A stretch of 64,000 bases of DNA, from the NCBI GenBank assembly GCA_030430715.1, contig JAUIJZ010000003.1, positions 1 through 64,000 on the forward strand, written 5' to 3'. The notes below the pieces were generated by a model. The model was not told the origin of the DNA, made no database searches, and saw nothing but the letters and a program-made list of their open reading frames with translations. Shown one piece after another: positions 7,499 to 14,838 of the stretch (position 1 is the stretch's first letter; every line of letters begins with the position of its first letter). The DNA is from Alphaproteobacteria bacterium (GTDB taxonomy: Bacteria > Pseudomonadota > Alphaproteobacteria > Caulobacterales > Aquidulcibacteraceae). Position numbers and translations under genes: made by a program.

Positions 7499-8401
7499 AT
7501 GTTTTCACGCATCGCCATTATCGGCGCCGGGCATATTGGCGCTTCGATCACGCGCGCAACGGCTGAAGCGCTGCCGGATGTGCAGGTTGCACTCTACGAT
7601 CAATCGCCGGACGTGCGGGCGCGCGCGAAAGAGATCGGGCTCGGCGTCATTGTCGATGCGCCGGAAGAGGCCGTGCGCGACGCCGATCTTGTCATTCTGG
7701 CCGTGCCTGTCGGCGCAATGGGGCCGGCCGCGCAGGGAATCGCCGACGCCATGAAGCCGGGCGCCGTGCTTTCGGATGTGGGTTCGGTGAAAGCGTCCGT
7801 GGTCGCCGCCGTGAAGCCGCGCGCCGATGCGTTCTTTGTGCCGGGCCATCCGCTCGCCGGCACCGAACAATCGGGCCCGGACGCGGGGCTGGCGCATCTG
7901 TTTCACAATCGCTGGATGATCGTCACGCCGCTGAACGATCCACGGCCGGAATATCAGGAAGCGGTGGCCGCGCTTTCGGCATTCTGGCGCGCGCTCGGCG
8001 CACGCGTTGAAGTGATGGACGCCGCGCGCCACGATGTGGTGTTGGCCGTGGTTTCGCACCTGCCGCACCTCATCGCCTACAATATTGTCGCCATGGCGGA
8101 GGATTTGGAGGCGGTCACGGAAAGCGAAGTCGTTAAATATTCCGCTTCCGGCTTCCGCGATTTCACGCGCATCGCCGCGTCCGATCCGATCATGTGGCGC
8201 GACGTGTTCTTGAACAATCGCGAGGCGGTGCTGGAAATGCTGGGCTTCTTCACCGAAGGGCTTACCGAGCTGCAACGCGCCATTCGTTTGGGCGACGGCG
8301 CCAAGCTCCAGGAAATCTTCACGCGCGCGCGCCGCGTACGGCGTGAAGTGATCGAAGCGGGCCAGGATAGTCCGGCGCCGAACTGGGGCCGGGAAAACTA
8401 A
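7499..8401 (+). CDS. tyrA: Prephenate/arogenate dehydrogenase family protein
   Basis: 300 residues. N-terminal NAD(P) Rossmann motif GAGHIGASITRA at about 9-20, then the family motifs DVGSVKASV, PGHPLAGTEQSGPDAG (substrate-binding His) and SHLPHLIAYNIV. It oxidatively decarboxylates prephenate (or arogenate) on the way to tyrosine. It starts 3 bases after the chorismate mutase stop. Many alphaproteobacteria have hisC2 between the two genes; it is absent here. The last four bases overlap the convergent DUF2125 gene. Confidence 0.88.
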   Translation: MFSRIAIIGAGHIGASITRATAEALPDVQVALYDQSPDVRARAKEIGLGVIVDAPEEAVRDADLVILAVPVGAMGPAAQGIADAMKPGAVLSDVGSVKASVVAAVKPRADAFFVPGHPLAGTEQSGPDAGLAHLFHNRWMIVTPLNDPRPEYQEAVAALSAFWRALGARVEVMDAARHDVVLAVVSHLPHLIAYNIVAMAEDLEAVTESEVVKYSASGFRDFTRIAASDPIMWRDVFLNNREAVLEMLGFFTEGLTELQRAIRLGDGAKLQEIFTRARRVRREVIEAGQDSPAPNWGREN

Positions 8402-9402
8402 TAAACCGGCGGCAGTCTGCGCACGGAAAGCCCTTCCAGGCGCAGCACGCCGCCGCCGGCTTCCGCGTCGAGCGTGATGTCGTCGCCGCTGAGCGCGAAG
8501 CCCGCGGCGAGCAAGCCAAGCGCTTGGCGTGCGCTGTCATCGACATTGGGGCCGTTGGCGAGCGCGCTCAGCACCGGCGCCGGGCGTTCGATTGGAAACG
8601 AGAGCGCGCCGGCAAGGCGGCGTTCATCGTCGAGAGCGCCCCATCCCGATCCGGTCGCTTCAAGCGGTCCCCAATGAAGCGCTATCGCCTCGAAGCGCAG
8701 CCGCCCGCCCGCTTCGCGCCAGGGGCCGAGCGGATCGTCCTGCGTCGCGGTCAGCAATGCCGCGCCGTGCTCCACCACGATCGCCGCGCGCAATGCCGGC
8801 ACATCCAGGCCGAAGCTCTCGAAACTGCGCACCGGGCGCGGCAGCGTCAGCGCTTCAGCGTCGAACGCGACCTGGTAATCGCTTTCGGCGCGCGGATCGT
8901 GACGCAGATTGAGCACGATCTTGCGGGCGCGCAGCACGCCGTCTTCGTTGGGATCGTCGAGTTCAATATTGTCGGCTTCGATACCGGCTTGCGCCAGCGC
9001 GCCCCCGCTCGTGCGCAGAGAGGCGATCAGCGCATCGGCGTTGATGCTGGTCGTCTCGCCATTGCCGCGTGTGACTGAGATGGGCGCTTTCGCTTCGAAA
9101 ATCGTGTGATCGGGATTGACCATCTGCACATGCAAATCGGCGCGCGCGGTTTCGATGCTCCAGCCGCCGCGCGCGGCGGCGTAGGCGACATCTTGCAGTT
9201 CAAGCCTGAGCAGCATCGGAAAGCCGTGCCGCACGATGGCGCCGATCGAAGCTTGGGCGCCTTGTTCATTCTGTTCGGCGATCCAGGCGCGCACGCGGTT
9301 TTCAGCCGTGCCGGCGAGAACATGCCAGTAAACGGCCCAGCCGATTGCAAGCGTGGCGAACAGCGCCCAAGGAATAACAAGCCAAAGCGTACGCGTTTTC
9401 AT
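8398..9402 (-). CDS. DUF2125 domain-containing protein
   Basis: 334 residues. An N-terminal membrane anchor or signal segment (about 6-27, LWLVIPWALFATLAIGWAVYW) is followed by a beta-rich, probably periplasmic domain typical of DUF2125 (HGFPMLLRLELQDV, VNPDHTIFEAKAPI). Alphaproteobacteria often keep this gene near tyrA and metX. No function is known. It is last in a minus-strand chain with plsC, ydcF, ftsX and ftsE; its ATG overlaps the plsC stop (ATGA). Confidence 0.8.
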   Translation of the reverse strand: MKTRTLWLVIPWALFATLAIGWAVYWHVLAGTAENRVRAWIAEQNEQGAQASIGAIVRHGFPMLLRLELQDVAYAAARGGWSIETARADLHVQMVNPDHTIFEAKAPISVTRGNGETTSINADALIASLRTSGGALAQAGIEADNIELDDPNEDGVLRARKIVLNLRHDPRAESDYQVAFDAEALTLPRPVRSFESFGLDVPALRAAIVVEHGAALLTATQDDPLGPWREAGGRLRFEAIALHWGPLEATGSGWGALDDERRLAGALSFPIERPAPVLSALANGPNVDDSARQALGLLAAGFALSGDDITLDAEAGGGVLRLEGLSVRRLPPVY

Positions 9403-10127
9403 GTGCGTGTGGGGCTTTGCATGTGTGTGGGCAGCAAGGCTTTGCTTTCGGTCTCGATGCGATGTTCCAATTCGCGCATAAAATCCTCGCGCGAAAGTCC
9501 GGGCGGAATGGGCGGCAGCACTTTGATGGTGACGGTACCGGGCTTGCGGATCAGCCCTTTCGGACCCCAGATCAGTCCTGTGTTCAGCGCGACCGGCGTC
9601 ACCGGAATGTTGAGGTCGCGGTACATTGCCGCGATGCCGGGTTTATAATCGGGCGGTGCGCCAAGCTCTTGGCGCGTGCCTTCGGGAAAGATCAGCACTT
9701 GCTGGCCATTGGCGATAGCCTCGCGCGCGCCGCGCACGACGCTCTTGAGCGCTTTGGCGTGGCCGCCGCGGTCCACGGGAATCTGATTGCGTTTGACGTA
9801 TGCGCCCAAGACGGGGGCGGCGCCGAGTTCGCGCTTATAAACGAAGGTGGGTTTGGACAAGAACAGAGCCGGCGCGATCGTGTCGAGCATGGCTTGATGC
9901 TTCATGGCGATGAGCGCCGCGCCTTGCGGCGCATGCTCGAGTCCCTCGAACACGACGCGCGCACCGACAATCCAGCGAAGGCCCCACAGAGTTGCACGGC
10001 CCCATGCGCGCAGCGCGGTCCATACGTGGCGGCTGTCGAACGCAACGAACGGCCACAGGCCGATGCCAATCACAGCCATCGAGCCGTAGAGCCAGACGAC
10101 AAAGACAAGCGACCGCAACATGGTCAT
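9399..10127 (-). CDS. plsC: 1-acyl-sn-glycerol-3-phosphate acyltransferase (PlsC)
   Basis: 242 residues. Acyltransferase motif I (HQAMLD, the HX4D catalytic pair) is at about residues 77-82, motif III FPEGTR at about 149-154. An N-terminal hydrophobic segment (SLVFVVWLYGSMAVIGIGLW) anchors it in the inner membrane. The enzyme acylates lysophosphatidic acid in phospholipid synthesis. Four-base overlaps join it to ydcF upstream and DUF2125 downstream. Confidence 0.9.
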   Translation of the reverse strand: MTMLRSLVFVVWLYGSMAVIGIGLWPFVAFDSRHVWTALRAWGRATLWGLRWIVGARVVFEGLEHAPQGAALIAMKHQAMLDTIAPALFLSKPTFVYKRELGAAPVLGAYVKRNQIPVDRGGHAKALKSVVRGAREAIANGQQVLIFPEGTRQELGAPPDYKPGIAAMYRDLNIPVTPVALNTGLIWGPKGLIRKPGTVTIKVLPPIPPGLSREDFMRELEHRIETESKALLPTHMQSPTRT

Positions 10128-10732
10128 GCGTCGTCCGCCGCAGGTTCGCTTCGGCCCAAATCGAGTAAGGCTTCGCGGCCGCGAATGATGAGGTATTTCA
10201 CGTATTCGGCGCCGAGACGGCTCGCAGTGCTCAGGTCGCTGCGCCAGAGCGCCGGGTCGGTGTAGCGTGTGCGCACCGGGTAAGGATGAATTTCAGCCTC
10301 CGGTATCGCCAGCGTGAGCTCCGTATAGGAGCGCGGCATGTGATAATCGTCGGTCACCAAGATGATGCTGCGATAGCGATGCTCGCGCGCCCAAGCGGCG
10401 GTCTCCGAGGCATTGCCAAGCGTGTCGTCGGCGGTGCGCCCAAGATCGACGCAGCAATTGCCAAGTTCGGGATCGACATTGAGTGCGGCGAACAATTCGC
10501 CGTCGGTGACGATGCGGTTGACGCCGGAGATCAGCAGGCGCTCGCCCTTGCGTTCTTCCAGCAAGCGCACGCCGGTGGAGAGGCGCTCCAGCGATCCGCC
10601 TGTGAGCGCGACAATCGCTTGCGCCTGCGGCGGCGGTTCGGGTGTTTGCCGCACGCGTTCGGCGAAGCCCCAGAACCCGGCGACGAACAATGCCGCGCAC
10701 GCTAGCGCCGCCAGAAGCAGCAGCCGCTGCAT
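10124..10732 (-). CDS. YdcF family (DUF218) membrane-anchored protein
   Basis: 202 residues from the ATG at 10732, which overlaps the ftsX stop by one base (TGATG); a TTG just upstream is less likely. An N-terminal transmembrane segment (residues 2-23) is followed by a DUF218 domain with IVALTGG, RLLISGVN, TADDTLGNASETA and LVTDDYHMPRS. Related proteins are ElyC/SanA/YdcF; some act in envelope homeostasis, but the reaction is not established. Its place between ftsEX and plsC suits an envelope role. Confidence 0.82.
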   Translation of the reverse strand: MQRLLLLAALACAALFVAGFWGFAERVRQTPEPPPQAQAIVALTGGSLERLSTGVRLLEERKGERLLISGVNRIVTDGELFAALNVDPELGNCCVDLGRTADDTLGNASETAAWAREHRYRSIILVTDDYHMPRSYTELTLAIPEAEIHPYPVRTRYTDPALWRSDLSTASRLGAEYVKYLIIRGREALLDLGRSEPAADDA

Positions 10733-11580
10733 CAATCGAGCCTCGCGGCCTGTTCGTGAAAGAAGCCGGCCGCGGCGCGCGCTCCGAAACTTGCGGCGAT
10801 GGCGGCGCCCAGAGGGGCGGCGGCGATGGGGACAAGATCAAGCGGCAGAATCATTTGTGAGAGAGTTTCGGGCGTTGCGTCCGGAATGGCTAGGATTAGC
10901 GCGAGAAAGGCGATCATGCCGGCCAGCACACCGCCCAGCAGCCCCGCATAAAGCCCAGTGATCGCCGCTTCGTCGGCGACTCGCCCCGCCGCTTGGCCGC
11001 GTGTTGCGCCGCAATCGGCCAGCACGGTCACCAGTTCGCGCCGCCGGGCGGCAAGTCCGCGAGCCACGAGGGATATGATCAACGCCATGATCAAGGCAAA
11101 GGCGATGGCGCCGGCCAGAACCGCAACGCGTACGCGAGCGGCCGTGCCCCCGGGGCCCTGGCCCTGCGGCGCTTGGACGATTTCCGCCGTGACCCCGCCC
11201 TGGGCCAAGGCCGCGACCAGATCGCCACTGACATCCACGTGCCGCTCAGCGGGGTTCAGTTCAATCTCGATCAATTGCAGCGGGGGCATATCCTCGGCGG
11301 TGACCGATTGCTGCAATAACGCCGCGGCGCGTCCCGCCGTCATTGGCGCGGCGCTGGCGACATGCGACGAATGGGTGAGCGCTGATTCCGCGGCAGCCAT
11401 TGCTTCGGGCCCTTCCGGTGCGGCGATGCGGACGATGGCGTAATTCTGTTGCGCCGTTTCGTAGCTCGCCGCGACGCGATCGACCGCGCGGGCGCCAAGT
11501 CCGACCGCCGCCGCCGCGAATGCGGCGATGGTCAGCGTCCAGAACAGGGCGCGCTCCATGCCTGCGAGCGCGTTCTTCAT
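10732..11580 (-). CDS. ftsX: Cell division protein FtsX (ABC permease)
   Basis: 282 residues, with an N-terminal transmembrane segment (about 12-32), an extracytoplasmic domain, and three C-terminal membrane segments (about 152-175, 205-232, 243-265), the FtsX topology. FtsX forms a complex with FtsE that controls peptidoglycan hydrolases at the septum. Coupled to ftsE by ATGA. Sequence conservation of FtsX is low in this group; the call rests on topology and the ftsE neighbour. Confidence 0.8.
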   Translation of the reverse strand: MKNALAGMERALFWTLTIAAFAAAAVGLGARAVDRVAASYETAQQNYAIVRIAAPEGPEAMAAAESALTHSSHVASAAPMTAGRAAALLQQSVTAEDMPPLQLIEIELNPAERHVDVSGDLVAALAQGGVTAEIVQAPQGQGPGGTAARVRVAVLAGAIAFALIMALIISLVARGLAARRRELVTVLADCGATRGQAAGRVADEAAITGLYAGLLGGVLAGMIAFLALILAIPDATPETLSQMILPLDLVPIAAAPLGAAIAASFGARAAAGFFHEQAARLD

Positions 11581-12311
11581 TCAGCCGCCTCTGCCTCGAA
11601 GTCTTGATCGACCGGCGACACGCGCCCGCGATCGATGCGCCAGCGCAAGATCGGCCCGCACTCGGCGAGGCTTTCGTCTTGGCTGGCGATGATCACGCCG
11701 GCGCCGACGCGGCGCATTTCCGCCAGCAGCCGCACGATGCGGCGGCCGTCGCTGGGCGACATGCCGGAGGTGGGATCATCGGCGAGGATAAGGTCCGGCT
11801 TGGCCGCGAGCGCGCGTGCAATCGCAGTGCGTCTGCGGCCGGCGCCGGAAAGCGTTTCGACTGGTTCATCAGCGGATGCTTCGCCAAGCCCGACGAAATT
11901 CACAAGTTCGCGCACATCATCCACATATTCGGTCGGCTTGCGTCCGCTCATGCGCAGCGGCAGGGCGATGTTGTCGAACGCGCTCCAATGCTCAACGAAT
12001 ACTGGGTTTTCAGCGACATAGCCGATGCGACGCTTCGCTTTCGCGCGCGCGCTTTCTCGTGCGCGGCGCACATCCAGGCCCATAAGCAGCGCGCGCCCGG
12101 CTCTTGGCGCCAAGGACAAACGTAGTAAGTGCATCAGCGTCGTCTTGCCGGCGGCGGTGGGGCCGCTCACGAGCGCCACTTCACCTGCGCGGGCTTCGAA
12201 GTCGACATGATGCAGAACAGTTTCGGCGCCGTAACCAGCGTCGACGCCGTTCAAGCGGGCGAGAACGCCACGTTCGAACAACTCGCGGTCAGGATTGGTG
12301 TGTTGCGCCAT
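11577..12311 (-). CDS. ftsE: FtsE-like ABC ATPase with degenerate catalytic motifs
   Basis: 244 residues, ABC ATPase fold, next to ftsX, so assigned FtsE. Walker A GPTAAGKTT (50-58) is intact. Other hallmarks deviate: the Q-loop reads VAENPVF (no Gln), the signature LSGGE is LSGAG (154-158), Walker B ends ADDP (Asp179 in place of catalytic Glu), and the switch His is Gln211 (ASQDE). It may therefore bind ATP but hydrolyse it slowly or not at all. It is first gene of the five-gene minus-strand chain and divergent from the zinc-ribbon gene (68 bp between starts). Confidence 0.82.
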   Translation of the reverse strand: MAQHTNPDRELFERGVLARLNGVDAGYGAETVLHHVDFEARAGEVALVSGPTAAGKTTLMHLLRLSLAPRAGRALLMGLDVRRARESARAKAKRRIGYVAENPVFVEHWSAFDNIALPLRMSGRKPTEYVDDVRELVNFVGLGEASADEPVETLSGAGRRRTAIARALAAKPDLILADDPTSGMSPSDGRRIVRLLAEMRRVGAGVIIASQDESLAECGPILRWRIDRGRVSPVDQDFEAEAAE

Positions 12312-12379
12312 ATCTAGACAAGTTAAGTAGAATCAATGCATCAAAGAAAGTTACAGGGGCCACTAAACGTATCGTTACC

Positions 12380-13288
12380 ATGATCCTAACGTGTTCGTCT
12401 TGCTCAACTCGTTACTACGCCGATGACGCCGCCATTGGGCCGGCGGGCCGCACTGTGCGGTGTGCGGCGTGCGGGTTCTCCTGGTTCGCCGAACCACAGC
12501 TTGAATTGCGCGATGCTGCCGAAGCGCCGGTAGCCATCGAGCGCGCCAAGCCAGAACCCCTAACACGGGAACGTGTCGAAAGATTGCGCCGTGCGGCTAC
12601 CCAGCCCGGGCCTGCGCCTTCGGCGGCTGCTAAATTCAGAGCGCAACAGGCAGAGCGCATGCGCCGCGATCGGGCGCGTGCAGTCGTCGCCGTGTGGGGC
12701 GCGACAGGCGTCGCCGTCGCCGCTTCGGTGACGGGCGCGGTGGCGTTCCGTCAGGACGTGGCTGAGCTGTGGCCGCGCTCGGCCAGCGCGTTCGCGGCAT
12801 TGGGGCTCGACGTCAACGTCTATGGTCTCGAATTCTATGACCTCGCGGTCGAGCGCGCCTTCGATGGACCGACGCCGATCCTGCTGGTCAGCGGCGAAGT
12901 CAGAAACATCGGCCGCGACGACAAAGCCGTGCCGCCGGTGCGCATCTCTTTGCGGGATTCCGGTTCGCATGAGATTTTCGATCTCGTGAACGTGGTCACA
13001 GAGCAGGCGCTGCAAGCCGGCGCGTCGATGCCGTTCCAGATCCGTGTCGAAAATCCGCCGGCTGATGCGGTCGATCTCGAAGCGACCTTCGCCAGCCATG
13101 CAGAGCTTGCCTCCGCTGGCGGTGCGGCGCGCGTGTCGCCGTCGAGTTCGGCTTACGATACCGAGCTGCTGCTGACCGAGCCGGCTGACGGCGAGGCGGC
13201 GCATGAGGCGCCTGCAGAGGCGGACCATCACGGTGAGCCGACGGCTGACGCCGATGCGCTGCCTGGTCTCCGCCTCAGGAATGGCTGA
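12380..13288 (+). CDS. MJ0042-type zinc-ribbon, DUF3426-like membrane protein
   Basis: 302 residues from the ATG at 12380 (MILTCSSCSTRYYADDAAIG); a long upstream extension overlaps ftsE and is rejected. Residues 1-35 are a zinc ribbon with Cys5, Cys8, Cys28 and Cys31. A transmembrane segment lies at about 95-118 (VVAVWGATGVAVAASVTGAVAF). The C-terminal domain (DGPTPILLVSGEVRNIG, PFQIRVENPP) has the DUF3426 look, and the extreme C-terminus is Glu/Ala/His-rich. Function unknown; common in Caulobacterales beside ftsE. Its 3' end overlaps the next gene by 8 bp. Confidence 0.8.
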   Translation: MILTCSSCSTRYYADDAAIGPAGRTVRCAACGFSWFAEPQLELRDAAEAPVAIERAKPEPLTRERVERLRRAATQPGPAPSAAAKFRAQQAERMRRDRARAVVAVWGATGVAVAASVTGAVAFRQDVAELWPRSASAFAALGLDVNVYGLEFYDLAVERAFDGPTPILLVSGEVRNIGRDDKAVPPVRISLRDSGSHEIFDLVNVVTEQALQAGASMPFQIRVENPPADAVDLEATFASHAELASAGGAARVSPSSSAYDTELLLTEPADGEAAHEAPAEADHHGEPTADADALPGLRLRNG

Positions 13289-13805
13289 AGCCAGTCTGCG
13301 CGTTCTTCTCACAGCTGAAGACATAGCTGCGCGGGTCGACGCGCTTGCGGGCGAGCTTGCTCCACGCATGAATGAGGATTGGACGGTGGTGGCGCTATTG
13401 CAGGGCGCCATTCCGTTTACAGCCGATCTCTTGCGTGCGCTCGAACGGCGCGGCGTGCATCCAATCTACGATTCACTCTGGCTCGAAAGTTATCGCGACG
13501 CGCGCGAAAGTTCGGGCAAGGTTGTCGTGCGCGCTGATATCTCGCGCTCCATTGAAGGACGCAAAGCGCTGATCATCGACGATGTGTTCGATAGCGGGCG
13601 CACCATCGCTTATGCGCGCGCGCATCTCATGGCCAAGGGTGCGACTGAGACGCTGGCATGTGCCTTCGTGCGCAAGCCGCAAGCGCTGAACGAGCCGATT
13701 GACGCTATCGGTTGGGACGCGCCCGATGCGTTCCTTGTGGGCTATGGCATGGACGACAAGGGCCGCTATCGCGGCTTGCCCCATATCGCTGTGATTGAGG
13801 GCTAG
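13281..13805 (+). CDS. hpt: Phosphoribosyltransferase, hypoxanthine type
   Basis: 174 residues from MAEASLRVLLTAEDIAARVD. The PRPP-binding loop ALIIDDVFDSGRT lies at about 94-106, the flexible part LWLESYRDARESSGKVVVR at about 66-84, and the C-terminal VGYGMDDKGRYRGLPHI is characteristic of hypoxanthine/guanine phosphoribosyltransferases, which salvage purine bases to IMP/GMP. An upstream in-frame start would give a 26-residue tail inside the previous gene; the chosen ATG leaves an 8-bp overlap. Confidence 0.82.
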   Translation: MAEASLRVLLTAEDIAARVDALAGELAPRMNEDWTVVALLQGAIPFTADLLRALERRGVHPIYDSLWLESYRDARESSGKVVVRADISRSIEGRKALIIDDVFDSGRTIAYARAHLMAKGATETLACAFVRKPQALNEPIDAIGWDAPDAFLVGYGMDDKGRYRGLPHIAVIEG

Positions 13806-13839
13806 GATCGTGTCGCACGCAAGCCGCTAGTTCCGAGCT

Positions 13840-14313
13840 ATGAGCTTACCGGTAAATCCCGCAAAGGTGCTTCGCTTGTTCGCGCCGATCTGGCTGGTTC
13901 TTGCGCTGTCGCTATGGCTGCACTGGAGCGGATGGCAATCGAAGCTGATTTTGCTTGGCGTGCTCGGGTGCTTGCCGGTTGTCGCGGCGATTGTGGCTGG
14001 CTTGCTGCGCGGCCGTTGGCGTTTGGAACTTACGCCCGCTGCGCTGGTGCATCATACGCTAAGCGGCGCCGAGCGGTTCGCCTGGGAACGCATGGGGCCT
14101 TTGCAGATCAAGGGTGCGCCAATGCTGAGCGCTCTATTCGTGCGGACATTCTGGTTCGCTTATCCGCTCGATGCGCCCCGTGCGTTCAATGAGCGGGCGT
14201 CAAAGGGGTTCGGCCGGCGCATCTTGTGCGTGTTCGGGGATCATTCGGCGGCGGAGACGATCAAGCAAATCGAGGAATGGCGTAGGCTTTTCGCGCGTCC
14301 TTCCGGCCTTTAG
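13840..14313 (+). CDS. Small membrane protein, PH-like
   Basis: 157 residues. Two hydrophobic segments (about 11-30 and 35-55) are followed by a soluble domain with the pattern LELTPAALVHHTLSGAERFAWERM, which resembles bacterial PH-like (YdbT/YdbS-type) domains. Function unknown. It ends against the convergent lipoprotein gene with a 4-bp overlap. Confidence 0.6.
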   Translation: MSLPVNPAKVLRLFAPIWLVLALSLWLHWSGWQSKLILLGVLGCLPVVAAIVAGLLRGRWRLELTPAALVHHTLSGAERFAWERMGPLQIKGAPMLSALFVRTFWFAYPLDAPRAFNERASKGFGRRILCVFGDHSAAETIKQIEEWRRLFARPSGL

Positions 14314-14825
14314 CTCCGCCGCTCAAACACCAGATCCAGCGAGCCATTGGCGCCATCGGGCAAACGCAGATTGAGCGTGTCGCCGGACATGGCGTAGATC
14401 GCGCCGATATGGCCAATGCGTCCGCATGTGAACGTCAGCAGGGGTTCGGGCGTTTCGCTAAAATCCGCTGTCCAACGATCGCTTTGGCCGTCACGTATGC
14501 CAGCCCAATCGAACGTCACTTCGCCGGCTTCGCTTTCGCTCACTTCAAGCGCAATCGTGCTCATGCCTTGCCAGCCGGTGGGCTGGCCGATGCGCGTGGC
14601 GCGAACGAGATCATACGTGCCTGGCGCGATTGGACCGCCGCGCAGATCGGCGACGGCTGCTGCTGCGGCAGGCGCATCTTCGACGAACACAACGCGTGCA
14701 AGATCAGGCTGCACCAGATTGCAGGGCGGGGGTTGCGGGCCCTTGGGCTGATCGCGCGCTTCGCGCGGCGGATCGCAGGCGGCAAGGGCGAGTGTTAGAG
14801 CGATTAGGATCAGAGGACTGCGCAT
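14310..14825 (-). CDS. Hypothetical lipoprotein
   Basis: 171 residues from the ATG at 14825. Signal peptide with lipobox LALAAC (Cys17), then a Pro-rich stretch and a domain with repeated short beta-like strands ending GDTLNLRLPDGANGSLDLVF. I do not recognise a family. It lies 13 bp downstream of the DUF4175-type gene on the same strand, so is probably co-transcribed. A longer ORF to 15011 overlaps that gene and is not used. Confidence 0.6.
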   Translation of the reverse strand: MRSPLILIALTLALAACDPPREARDQPKGPQPPPCNLVQPDLARVVFVEDAPAAAAAVADLRGGPIAPGTYDLVRATRIGQPTGWQGMSTIALEVSESEAGEVTFDWAGIRDGQSDRWTADFSETPEPLLTFTCGRIGHIGAIYAMSGDTLNLRLPDGANGSLDLVFERRS

Positions 14826-14838
14826 GTCGGCCTCGTTG

